From Saxidomus purpurata (lineage: Eukaryota > Mollusca > Bivalvia > Venerida > Veneridae), in assembly GCA_022818135.1 (NCBI GenBank), contig JAFMSR010000028.1, positions 785,086-849,085 on the forward strand: a stretch of 64,000 bases of DNA, in the 5' to 3' direction. Shown piece by piece: positions 12,606 through 25,500 of this stretch. The translations under genes were made by a program, and so were the position numbers. A model generated the notes under the pieces. That model ran no database searches, was not told the DNA's origin, and saw only the letters and a program-made list of their open reading frames with translations. How positions within the stretch are numbered: the first letter of the stretch is position 1; each line of letters opens with the position of its first letter.

Positions 12606-15445
12606 TTAACATACTTGAATTGAAATTAGCGGTACAATGTAAGCATTCCATTTGCGTTAAGAACATTCAATTAAAAAAGTATAACTGAGTGATACATGTA
12701 TTAAATTTTGCAATAAATAAAAACATATTTATTTCAGTTTTAAGCACTTAAGAAGTTAACTAATATTACACACATGTTACAAAAAGGGAAATTACAAGTA
12801 TTTGATATAGATTAAGGCTTCAAGTGTCTAGGGTTAATCCGTGTTACAAATCACTTAATTTGATTTGATTAATGTATCTAACAAGGTATATTTTGAACAT
12901 TTCTTTTTCGAAATGAATTAAAATAAACCAATAAACTAATTCCTAAATTTATCTCGATCTGACTTATGAAAAAAACCCTTTAACTCGAAGGGGATATCCA
13001 GATATTTAGAAAAAGTACCCTTCTTGAGATTGATAACACTTTTTTGAACAACACATTGATTAAAGCCATGCTAAACTACCTTAGCCACTTCAATAATCTG
13101 AAGAGCGAATTATAAAATATCATAGGTAGTTACTGCCTTGCTACAAGTCAAAACTACACCTTATTCGTTCATTGATAGCAAACAATTTAGCAATACAATC
13201 GTGTGTATGGGTATCATTTTTTATCTGACTTTTGTCATTACGGTTGTTCTGTTTCCTTCTTAATTCATTTCCTGTTCGAGTTTTTGTAAGCTGCAGGATA
13301 TACCAGACCTAAGTCCTACATCTACTGATGCAAATAGCTGAGACAGGTTTGTTGTAATACGAAGTACATGTAATGATACGGCTGCTGCTATAATAGTTGA
13401 TCTACATTTTACGTTTTTATGCCCTTTTACAGGTCGAAGCGGAAGTTATTTTACGTTTTCGATTTGCAGCACCTGCTAATGCATGTTGCACCGTTTTTTG
13501 TTTTATAAAGCAGGACGTGTGAACAGTCACATGTATGATAGAGATATCGTTCAAACATGTTCTGAAACCCACAATAGGTTCATATAGCCTATATGCATCA
13601 GGTCTTAAAGACAGAAAAATCATATTTTCACTATCATCATGTCGCGATAATCTATTACAGTCCATAGGAGACTCATTATCCATTAGTCCGACCATTGATT
13701 TCTGAAAGATTAGACACCGAATTTTAAAAACAAAACTTTAACGTATACGTTTTAAGTGTTATTTATTCAGTATAAACATTCATGTAAACAAACAATAAAC
13801 ATTTTATTTAAAGTGTTTTGATCTAATAATGATAAATGCATGGTATATTTTGATACATTTTATGCATTTGTCAAGTAACTTGTAATTTATTAAAATGACC
13901 TATTTCACTTCAATTGAATTATAAGTCTTCTTTATCACTTGCAATCAAAAAGAGAATAACTCCCAACAAGTAATCGGCAGACATAAAATTATATTTATTG
14001 TGGTGGACTATTCCAACACGGTCACATGGGACTGGGTGAAGTCCGAAGACTGAAACCGGTTTTTAGTATGGCGTTGACCCAGCATATAGTCAGTATTTTC
14101 TGCATAAATTGTCATCCGATTATTTCTGAAGTTTCGCCGTCTTGAAACATACAGCATATGTCTTTTAAACCATGTATTTGTTTACCATAAAGTTACAATA
14201 CAAATTACTGTGACAAGGATATAAAGTAAGCTTTCATCGGTTACGTACTTGAATATGTAACAGTTAAATAAACGACAATAGCGCCAAAAGTCCTGCGCAA
14301 ATGGCATCCAGATCGTAAAACAGTAGGGTAAAACGTATACCTATTGCTATCTCATTGCTTCGACTTCCTTGTCACGATTTACGAGATTAACAAACTATTT
14401 TATGGAAACGTATTGAACCGTATTTATGCGCTGCGTGTTTTAAATAGATTAATTTGCATTCATATTGTCCGCTTTACTTAAACATAAATTACTCAAATAA
14501 AAACATCAACCTAACTCAGTATAAACGTATCTTAAAATGAAAATGGAAAATAATAATATTCATATATTCGACAGAACATTTGGAACATATTCAATCAATA
14601 TAATACTTCAGGTGAAATAAAAAAGTGTATAACAAAGCACTAATATTAGACAAGAACACCATTTTAATAATATATATTAATAACGTAGTGATACATTGTT
14701 AATCGCTATAATTTTTTATCTATTTTCTTTTAACCTAAAATCATTGCATGTTGCGTAAATTTCTATCATTGATGATAAATGATATTTACGTTTCGACGTG
14801 AAAAGTAGTTTCCCGATCATTATCATTGTGTTCTTTGTTTTCAGCCAAACCAATCCTCTAATTTCAATGTAGATTCTTGAATTCTACAAGGTATGCACCT
14901 AGAAGTCAGTCTGAATAGGGTAGAGGAAGTTATATATTATGAAATATAAATAGATGTCAGATTTGGATGCCTTTTGTGATTAGTTATTTAGTAAGCATTT
15001 ATGACGATCCTGTCCACGAAAAATAGCTGTTTCGAATTCAAGACATTGACAATAAATAGTACAGTGACATGGTTTATTTACGTATTTAGTTAGTTATTCT
15101 TTTAATTTGGTACAAAGGGATGGGCGATATCAAGTCAAATAATTTAACAGACATTCCTAAAAAAATAAAACTTGTCGAGACGTTTGTACTAGTAGGAATT
15201 GTCATTTAAAGCATTTAATAAATATGTCAACAACTTGCCTAGTAGTTAAGGCGAAGATATCGCTTGAGCCTGTCTTGAATCATCTACTGAAGCCGTAGAT
15301 AGCTAACCAGTGAAGAGTCCGTTGGACACTAATAACAACTAGACCCCTGTCTGACGTTAAAGTTTGTCGGCAGACTAGTTTTAGACAAGATTCCGCCTAT
15401 GATATACAACATTTATTCCCCCGGAGCTACAACATTTCAAGAACA
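12606..15445. other. Gene-poor stretch between the two family B repeats
   Basis: Apart from the weak candidate exon at 13417-13695, no coding or repeat signal was recognised. Confidence 0.35.
13417..13695 (-). other. Possible terminal coding exon of an unknown gene
   Basis: An open frame on the minus strand follows a good acceptor ('aatctttcag' just upstream of 13695) and runs to a stop. It reads MVGLMDNESPMDCNRLSR, then NMIFLSLRPDAYRLYEPIVG. The composition of the first half looks protein-like, but no partner exon or known domain was recognised. It could equally be chance. Confidence 0.18.
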
Positions 15446-15775
15446 AAGTGGGTATAACTGAATTTGTGCTAATACTCTCCCTTTAAACGTTATTGCTAAA
15501 AAGGAAGTAACGAGATTCATTTAAAATGTTGGTCACACGCATTGAAATAGTTGTCATACGTAATCATATCATGCACAAAAATAACAATGGACACAATGAG
15601 AATAATTGTGTTATTTGTCCGCCTTTTGTCTTTGTTGTGTTCAAGTTTCAACCAGACGACACGATAAATTTACGATTAGATTATCAACAAAATGATCTGT
15701 TTGTACCAAACATGCACATAAATACCGCTTCACAGCACGACAAAGAACCTCACAAAAGACGATCATCACATCGCT
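15446..15775 (+). repeat. Dispersed repeat family B, copy 2
   Basis: Partner of 12168-12605 in the same orientation about 3.2 kb downstream. Diverged, with deletions relative to copy 1. Confidence 0.65.
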
Positions 15776-16639
15776 GACGCATTATGAGTATTTTGCCATT
15801 ATGTGAAATATTATCTTATTGTTAATTATAGTTAATTGCGTGCACGGTACAACTGTTTAGACAATTAATAACTGAACAATATTTTATGTTTAAGTTGCGT
15901 AAAATGCACATACATTTGACAGTTATCTTAATACTATTTTATACACATGGATGCCGTAAAGAGATCTATTTTTGTGATAATGTTTAAGCAAAGAAAGATA
16001 ACTGGATAAAGTAAAATTAATGGGAAATCCGAACCATTTATTTAATATTTCATTGTAAGGGGTTTACAATATTAAATAATGATTCTTCGTTAGCTTTTAC
16101 ACTGCACTTGAACAACACACTGATCGTCGCAAACATTATATTATAACTGAAAAGTCTGAACATCGAAAAAGATAAATGGTCCTTACTGCTTATATCAGAA
16201 TTAGAGTAAGTATTTACTATAAGGTTCCCATCATGCTTTTTATGTCTATATATCATCGACTCTGCGAAGCTCCTTGGTTTGATTGGTTAACATGTTTTGT
16301 TACACTCGAAGTAATGGTACTAACAGCTTAGCAGCCGGTCGTGTGAAGATTCTCTCAATTACACAGATGTAAGTGTATAAATTATAACAGTTTTGTCTTC
16401 CACTCTTTTGTTTATTTTAAGTTATCCATGTATCTTGTCTGAGTTTATTGTCCATACCGTTTGTTTTGTGATAGACCTATTTCATATATACATCTACTGA
16501 TCCAAATAACTGTGGCAGGATATTTGTATTCACTACAAATGTTCCGGCTATTCTAGTATAAATCCAGTTGACGGATATGATGAGTTTTCTGCAGGACTAA
16601 GTGAATGGACAGTTGAGCTTACCTGAGCACCAAGTGCTC
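15776..16639. other. No feature seen
   Basis: AT-rich sequence without recognised exons or repeats. Confidence 0.35.
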
Positions 16640-17225
16640 ACGATGAACTGTTGTAATAGGTGAATATCCGGGTTTTGCCGTACGTCCGTCGTCAACATTT
16701 ACTTTAAATGATATTCCTACTAAACCATTGAGTCAATTTCAACCAAACTTTGTCATAAAAGAGTTGCTCTATTGGTAATATATAACATGATTTTTATTCA
16801 GAAGACTGTTTTCATTCGGGATCCAATACAGAAATTATATACTCAGAAGCAGCACTGCTCTGCCAGTGCTTAACAATATGTAACAGTCCTCTATCAAGTT
16901 TGTTCTAAAAGTTGTACTACTTTGAGTCCAAATTTGCTCCACTCCGGCGGTCACTCTTTAAAATCTTCTTGTCAAAAAACGCAAAACCTTGAGCTTAGAC
17001 ATTTAGTTTGTTGCATTGGTAAGTAGTCTCCTACTGCGTAAGGGTTATTCAAATCTTGCCGCTGTTTTCGAAAATGCCGCCTCGTCGGGTGTTGGTTTTT
17101 TTCACATAGTCTCAAGGAATGTATATAAACAAAATAAAACTCTCCGTGCCTACAGCTTAGATATTTGGTTTTTATCGTTGTGTTGCTATGGTAGTCCTCT
17201 ATCATGTTTGTTCAAATAATAACCC
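16640..17225 (+). repeat. Dispersed bivalve-type repeat with internal duplication
   Basis: 'cgtacgtccgtcgtcaacat' followed by 'gagtcaatttcaaccaaactttg' is a pattern I associate with abundant mollusc repeats. 'cctctatcaagtttgttc' (about 16892) recurs as 'cctctatcatgtttgttc' (about 17194). Open frames here overlap on both strands and are not credible genes. Confidence 0.5.
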
Positions 17226-19857
17226 TGGGTTCAGAATTGGTCCAGCCCAAGTTAAAATTAATATGTTTGGACAGTATATGTAAGGTTTGGGTTTTCGCTT
17301 TTGTGACTTTGACCCTGACCATGTCGTTATGGACATAAAATGAAACGGTCACGTCACATTGTAGGTTCCATGATTTCTTTCATTACATCGTAGCAAACGG
17401 CTTACAATTGTACTGAAAATTAGCGTACATATGAAGTAACATATACATTTCGTGTCTGTTCCATTGTTATTTGCTGTGCTTTGGAAAAGATGTTATATTT
17501 CATAAACAGACATTGATTTTTTGGTTGGATTTTCTTGGTACTCTTCGATACCTGAATGCTTATTTCGAGTTCATAGAATTTTCCCATATCAATAACATTA
17601 CTATTACAACAAGAGTAAAAAAAGAAGAGATAAGATGGTTCTTAGTAGCAACGTGATTCAGAAAACCGGATTTGCTCGAGTCGTTATGAATATGATCCAA
17701 CCGCAACGAGAACCAATCCGGTTTCTGTATCACATTTCGTTGATATTGACCTTTTTATAATATACATTTGAATACTTTTCTGTACGAGTAATCTGAGTTA
17801 AAATGGTATTTTAAGTATGAAATAGAAGACTTGCGCGAAATAAGCGTTGTACGCGGGGTCATTTTATTGACGTCATTGAATAAACAAGTAGTAACGTCCA
17901 AATCTAAAACGACGGTACTTAAGTCATATATATGCATGAATCTGATATGGATCAATTGGGTGCACCCTGGTGATTGTACTCTACAAAACCCAAAACTAGA
18001 GAAGAGAGTTCGCTTTGTTTGAATGATTGGATTTCTGTAAATTTATTACAGTTTTGCGATCATTCTTGTTGATTTCAATTTCAAAAGCAACAAGCTGTCA
18101 AAAAGGACTTCTTAGCTCGATAATCGTAACTAAACTTTCAAAGTAATAGCGATATGTGTTATTCATACCTGTTTGGTTATTTTTTACACTGATTGTCATA
18201 GTTAGAAACAATAGTATGACGTCATTGATATACCTGATGACGTCATCAGCGATTAGTGACTCTGATTTTTTTTCCTTTACAACATTCAGGTACACGACAA
18301 ATGGTATTAGACGTTAAAAATTTCTATTATCAATAATTCAGGAAATTTTGATATTTGCATGTGATAAATCATGACAAATTGATTTTAATTTAATAGTAGA
18401 GTCGTTATACGGGTTTTCGGCACATACATCTGTATAGGTACCCTATGGGCTCGGTTGCTATACAGTGCTAGCAAGGTACATATCAAGATATACACAGCTA
18501 AAACCTGTATAACTACTTTTGCTTCCAAAACCGTATAGGAAACTTCAATACATTAACTCTTTTTAATTGATGTGATACAATAATCCTTGTTTACTTGTAA
18601 ATATCGACATCAGCTTCCTATGAATTTTATATGGTTCAATAATCATGTTTTGATAACATCCATAAAAGAAAACAAAGTCAAGGATATGCTTCAAGCGTTA
18701 TTTATTAAAGTAGTGCAAACAAGTGTATAAACAAGTAAAGCATTCCAACCAAGACATTAATTATAAAAGTGTTTTCTTATACGCTCTGAACGACACGTTA
18801 ACATAATGTTTTCTTTAGATCAAAGATCATCCGCATATACATTTGTATTTAAAAAAAAAATGTTATTAATCTTACAAATGGATCTCTCATGTTTACAAAT
18901 AGCATGAGACGCCGAATCAAACTACATGTATGTAAGAAAATACAAGAAAGAAAACAAAACGGAGTTGACCTAAACCACTATGACTGAAAGAAAAATGAAT
19001 TCTGAAAACAGGTAAAAACTGCTGATTTTAATGAATTTCTTAGGTCGCTTCGTTATTATGTATCGGATAGAACAAATGCATACTTTTCTTTTCCATTTTT
19101 AATATAAATAGTTGATATAAAACATTTTTACCGTTTTCTATGCATCGTGCTTGAACGAATGCCTTATTTTAATATTTAGGTAATGTTATATATTTCTAAG
19201 TTGATGTACATACAAAACTATCTCAGATCTACAAAATGTAAAAACGTGCCATTTGGAGCGCATATCTTATATATATTATAACTATAAACGAGGGTATAAA
19301 ATCAAGTACTTACTGATGAAACAGACCACATTAACATGTCCTTACTTTAGTTGCATGAATTTGCTGATTATCTTTGAATACTAGATTTTTATCTTCCTCA
19401 AGCATTGTTTGGTGGTTCATCAAATCGTCACACATTCAGTCAAATTAAGTCATAGTATGTGACATGCGGCTGATACAAATTTCAAAATTCACAAAGTTTG
19501 TCTGTGTCAAACATATTGATGAAATGATTCAATTTCCGGGGCTCCAGGACATTGCTTTTAGAAAACGAGAACACGAATGCACCTGCTAAGGCTACAGAAC
19601 AAAGTTTAATTAAAATACATTTATGCACTGCGGCCTTGATCTTTAAGGCTGGACCATTGTCATGTACAAACACATCGTGTTGTTTTGATATCAGAATAAC
19701 TCACTTTCAGCACTTTGTTCACAAGTGAGCTAAACTGTTATGAGTATGAGTAGGACACAAACAACTATTACTCTACAAAATTAAATTTCATAAATGCGCT
19801 ATGATCTTAACCTTTACGATAGGGACATGGTTCTTGCACGCAATGCATCGGGTAACT
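17226..19857. other. Gene-poor stretch
   Basis: Contains the three TGACGTCA sites listed separately. The minus-strand open frame at 19482-19673 (KLNHFINMFDTDKLCEF) is too short to assign. Confidence 0.35.
17868..18245. promoter_or_regulatory. Three CRE-type TGACGTCA palindromes
   Basis: Perfect TGACGTCA sites at 17868-17875, 18217-18224 and 18238-18245. The last two are 21 bp apart, about two helical turns. TGACGTCA is the CREB/ATF consensus. No adjacent promoter or transcript was identified, so function is unproven. Confidence 0.3.
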
Positions 19858-19878
19858 AATATATATATATATATATAT
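19858..19878. repeat. (AT)n microsatellite
   Basis: About ten AT units. Confidence 0.95.
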
Positions 19879-19959
19879 GTTCATTCGTGGCAAATATGAT
19901 CCATCTAACTGTTTTATGACATAATGATCTAAAACCTAACAATCGCTGAAATGTAAGTC

Positions 19960-20280
19960 AAAAAGGGGCCATAATTTCTGTACAAATAAGTGGAGTATAA
20001 CCAAACTTTAATGTTGACCTATATTTTATTATCACAAACCTGCATGTAAATCCGATTCACATTCATGCAACCTTTTAAAAATTACTGATTGGAAACCACT
20101 TTATTGCTGCCATTTAAATCGGAAAGGGGCCATAACTCCTGTAATAATTCGTAATTGTAAGCCAATTCGAACCTGTATGTTATGATCATAAACCTACATG
20201 TACAATCTGAATTAAATCCGCGCAACCTTTTAAAAGTTATTGCTCGGAAACGAGTTTTGCACCGACGGACAGGTTTTAAA
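19960..20280. repeat. Two-unit tandem repeat of about 150 bp
   Basis: 'aaaaggggccataatttctgt' and 'gaaaggggccataactcctgt' each start a unit. Each unit then has an 'accaaactt/gccaattcg' region, a 'tatcacaaacctgcatgtaaatcc / gatcataaacctacatgtacaatc' block and 'caaccttttaaaa.ttact/gttatt..ttggaaac/tcggaaac'. This is a common style of bivalve dispersed repeat. Confidence 0.6.
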
Positions 20281-22521
20281 CATTTGTAAACATTTAAACA
20301 TTGAAATTCGATGTACGCAATTATTTCTTAATATACAAAGTATAATTGAAAATCCTTAAGAGTAGTCAAAACAATTTTTTTACTTTAAACTTACACCGAG
20401 AGATGGGTGAAGTACGTGAATTTTTTGGACAACAAAATTGCAATAATGATTAAGAAATAATGAAATATTAGGCACATTATTAGCAAGATAAATAAATCAG
20501 TGCATTAAAAATCTATACAGGTTTTATTGCTTAAAGTGTACTCAATGCGACAAACAGGCAAATCAAGAATAGACATTTCTGGTAAATTCATGATTTATGA
20601 TAGGCGATGTTTACACAACTGTAATGCTATCATAATCTCTCTGTCATTACTTTCTGGGGGCTTTTTAAGATGGATTTACATGTAGTTTCGATAATTGTGG
20701 AGTGTCGATAATACAATCACTTGTTCTACAATTTTGAATAAAATATTTTAGCTATAAAGATATATCTAACATATGTACAAAGCTGAGGAGCAAATTTGAC
20801 ACATCAGAATACAATGGACCTAAATTGACGATTGGTATTTACTGCTAGCTTTAATACATTTTCTACCATTTAATTTGGTCAAACAATTATGAATTCATAT
20901 GGTATGACAATCTGACACTAAGTATGGTACACATATCTGGTTCATCGTACAATGTATAGTCATTGGCGTAAATTTAAAGGAATTTTGATAAACATCAGAT
21001 TAATAAACATATTGATTGACAGCAATCTTGTATATATAAGTACCAGTTTCATATAAAGCATACATATCCGTTATGCATATATTCTAGTGAACCCACTAAC
21101 GATAAATACAAATAGTTGATTGACAACTTTTCATTTAATATGCTATTAAAATCAACGAATGGGACAGACGCCCATTAATTTTTCAGAAACGATCGGTCGC
21201 TGCACCTACTATTTAACATCATGAATGTAATAGGAAAACCCAGGCGTTATTCATTCACTGTGTGTTAGTTGTTTAAAATAGTTTTAATCTGACTTTTCAA
21301 TGAAGGGCAAAACCTTCAGTTCCTTTGAATTTAAAGCTATGTATTAGTTACAAGTGTAACATTTACACCATTTCTCTAAATGACCTCTAATTGACTTCCA
21401 CCCACAAACACAGTGCAACTTATCAGAAATACAGTCCTATATATATAGTGCTGTAGTTGTAATAAAAAGTAAATTATCATTCAATAAAGTGCTGGATAAG
21501 ATGACAACTATTCTTCAACAAGAAAAACAAATGAAATACACGTGTACATGCAAAATTCGACATTCATCATTTTCAAATGAATCTGGTTAATAATACAAAC
21601 TAAGTTATTACAATGTAAGTATTTGATTTTTCACGTTCGAAAGGGAAACCTTCACATATCGATAACATTGAAAAATACTGTCATAATACCGATTATAAGG
21701 TTCATGGATTAAATTACATATTAACTTGATGATAGTTAAACATTTTAGTTTTTTGGTAACCGGATGTAAGTAAAAACATCACAACAGTTACTGAAAATAC
21801 AGCTCAGTGTATGCATATACGTTTTGACTAATTTCTCCCATTCATAGTGTCAAATTTAAAACGTTACAGGTATTAACAATTCATAAAACAGAACTAATAT
21901 ACATGTACAGAGGACTGTAACCTGTGACATATGCGTCACTTATATATTGGTATGTTATTCAGAGAATGTAGCTCATACAATGTTTCTTGGACATCAAAGC
22001 AATATATATTTTATAAGTAACAATTTCACCTTGCATCCGTAATTTACATTTTGCAATACAAATAAGCCAGCAGTTTTTGTCATGTAGTGAGATACAGAAA
22101 CATGAATCATCTACAAGTATATCTATTTCATATAAGCTAAAAACGCATCACAATAATCGCAGTCGCCAAAATAGTAATAATAATAAAAAAACACAAATGC
22201 TAATTATATATTTTTGAAGTGTACAAAATAAATTTCTATTATAAAAAACGTATGTTGCTAAAACCATTTGACATTAATGGCAGTTAGCAATATTCAGTGC
22301 GTATATAAAAATATATTATGGACTTTTTTTTGCTATATGTAGCACCGAGTCACCTGTTTGAACGCATGTTTAAACATTTGCAATCACAGCATTTAGCACA
22401 TTCCGTGGATTTTTATGTAGAAGGAATGCAACAACACTTCCTGAAGAAACTACTAAACTACTGCAAATTCGTATCCTCAAACATAGAGGTTTCTTTTCTA
22501 TTCGATAGCCAGTCTTTAGGA
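20281..22521. other. 3' flank of the RPTP gene, UTR boundary unknown
   Basis: Downstream of the stop codon on the minus strand. AT-rich. A minus-strand AATAAA is at 20523-20528 and an ATTAAA lies near 21133, but without transcript data the poly(A) site cannot be placed. Confidence 0.4.
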
Positions 22522-22581
22522 TTACGACTTTGGCATATTGATGTAGGCACTTACTGTCTGGTAGCAGAATTTCAGCTGCTC
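22522..22581 (-). CDS. RPTP exon 25: last coding exon with stop
   Basis: Residues 1357-1375 then TAA. Acceptor 'gcatttacag', phase 0. Encodes EQLKFCYQTVSAYINMPKS, the equivalent of 'EQY.F.Y..V..Y' that closes PTP D2 domains. No C-terminal tail follows. 3' UTR length is unknown; one minus-strand AATAAA lies about 2 kb downstream at 20523-20528. Confidence 0.9.
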   Translation of the reverse strand, partial: EQLKFCYQTVSAYINMPKS

Positions 22582-25500
22582 CTGTAAATGCAATGGTCAT
22601 CATTAAATATTCACACGTAACATTACCTAAAAATCATACATTAAAATAATTCTTAATTTTAATATAATGGATGGAAAGTAATAACAAAACATCATCAAAA
22701 CGAGCACTAAACCAGCAGCTAAATCCAAATGCAGAATAGTGATTCCCAAGAATATGACCAAAAGACAGTAGATTAGTTACATACTGCGGGTTAGATAGTT
22801 GTCATATATTAAAAGCAACGCCTTTGCCGTGTGACACAGTCAAAAGCATACACAATTACATCCATACACGACACGCCACAAAGCAAAGAAAAGACACCAA
22901 AACATAAAAATGTAAGTTTGAATCGGAGATCACCATATTGAAACGGCCTGTTACCAGAAAAAATCACCCAGCGTAGATTATAAATTAGTGGCTGAAACAC
23001 GCTGTCAATCATGTTTTACACCAAGAATGACCCTGATCCTAATATTTGTATGTCAAATAAAGACTTAACAGTCACGAATTCAATGTAATAGCGTTCGTAT
23101 CATGTACTTTATGAGTCACAGTACAAAAGAAAGGAGGCTGACAAAATATTAAAACTAACCTTTATTAAAGAGTAATATTTTCAAATTTCAGATATAAAAA
23201 AGATGAATACTAAACAGTTTTATAACTTTCAAAAAATGATTTGATTTGCAACATAATTATAGGTAAAATATCAAAATTAAGGCGGACAATGTGTTTTACT
23301 GCTATATTATCGTTGATATTTGCAATCAGTTACCATATACATGTGTCAAGTGCGCTTTTATGTTTCTCATTCGCAGGAAATAATACAACTTGAAAACGTG
23401 CTGATACAATCATACTGACTAATGCTTTATACGTAATGCAAAAAGGTGATATGAAATATAAGTATATGTTTACCATGCTTGTTATCGCTGATCTTCTCCG
23501 CGTCCTCAAATGTCTCACAGTGTTTAGGACACTAGCCTGTCTTTCATATCTCATTTTTTCCATCAAAATCGAAACTACACAATATAGTGCACTTCTCTCA
23601 TTTGCTTTCCTACAAATGCATGATAATCATACTATTTATGATTTAGTTTATACAACGAGATACAACGTTACATAATATAGCAAATAGTCTTGTGAATAGA
23701 TACACTTGACTAAAAAAACTGAATGCAGGTGTCATTCATACTGGATCGCGGTTCAGGTTATCGAATAGATGCCGGTATACTAAACATTGTCTGGTCAATA
23801 ACCAGAGACCACTCAGGTTTCAAATACAAAACGTAATTGTAACTTCTCGAGATAGAAAGTATACTATGTACCGAGTGACCACGAAATTGCTCAATATCCG
23901 AGCCTAGATGAATAAGTGCCCAATACATTTTAAAACATCAAATATTCTGTACAGGTTTGCTCACCCATTACATTTTATTACAATTTGATCGGTATAAACC
24001 AAAAACTACAATGTATTTTGTGCGTTAACAATTCGCTGTTTTGTTATTGATCAGACACATGTATCAATGCAAAGCATGTAATTCTAATTGACGTCTAATG
24101 CAGCGCATTATTTGTAGTACAATTATGCAAAGGACACGTGCCAAACTATGTATAACTATTAAAATTAGCAGAATGAAAGACGGACACGAACGTTCCCTTG
24201 ATAAACCAAGGCGTGATTAAGACTTAGATGCCCCTACCAAGGCAAAAAGGATACAAACGTAACACATTGGTAGCCTTGATCATTAAAGTACGGACTGTCA
24301 TGCATAACCCTTTTGATGCTATAATGTTCAGTAATTGTAAGCTTTATTCTGAATGTATTTAAAAGATTAAATATACGTAAAATTGTAATTAATGAATACA
24401 TATTTCAAATGATTATTTGTCACACATTATATGTTGACATTCCACGATAAATCAGTATCCTCCAAAACCTTTTAAAACAGCCGAAAAACTGAGCGAAACT
24501 GCAACATGTCTTATTTCGTTTATAATATAAATAATGCATTTGCATTCAGAGTTTGACGATACCTTCAGTTATTTACTTACAGTTTAGAGTTTATTCAACG
24601 TTACATAAAGCTTTAGGTTGCTTGTATTTATAATAAACACAAGTTAAACATACCCTTTAACTTCATGATTTAATCCATAACGTAAATGTAAATACTGTAA
24701 ATAGACTGTTACGTTTTGCACATGATGAGCAAATTAATACATTATTACATGTATTAGCTATGAGGAAACGATTCCAGATGAACGTTCCAATCTAGGAATT
24801 TTCAGTTAACTACGTTCGCCTGTTAATATTGTATTGTTAACATAATTACATAACTACATGAACACTTTTAAATGGTTTCATTGCATTAGTACTGCATGTA
24901 CACACAAGATAATATTTTGTGTGAGGAAAATGATTAACATTTAAATATCACGGATAAAAACCATATGCATGTACGACATGTACACATACATAGTTAAAAA
25001 CATAATGTCGACACTATATTTCAATGAAATAATTGTACTCACAAACAATGGACAAGCACATGCGATGTCTCTTCGCCTAGCTGGTCGGCATAGTCTTCAA
25101 CATCTTTAACAAACTGAACAAATTCTCTGGCATCTGCTGGGGTGTCATTTCCCGGGATCCAATTCTTATATTGGAAATGGTACACCACCTTTTCACTGTT
25201 TTGATGCTAAAATGTACACTGTTTAATTACATACCGTCTCTTACCTATACTCGTTTGTGTATTAAGAACGGTGATCTGTATGTTCCATTATTTCATACCT
25301 TGGTATACTTTACTGTTACAATATATTTTACATTGCGTTAAGCCTCTTAAGGGTCAGCTCAAGTAACAACGAAATTGAAATAGGTTTACTTTACTGTAGA
25401 TCTACGAGAATAAGTTATTGACAGACTGATGAAGAATATATTTTGAAAAAGTGTTTGCCAGATTTCTGGACTTCAAGTCACCTGTGAAAACGAAACTAAT

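Noticed and set aside
12277..12609. 110-codon plus-strand open frame as a gene
   Set aside because: It lies in a dispersed repeat whose second copy (15446-15775) does not preserve the frame.
19482..19673. Minus-strand KLNHFINMFDTDKLCEF frame as a transposase remnant
   Set aside because: The end is faintly like P-element/THAP transposase C-termini, but too short and unsupported in neighbouring frames.
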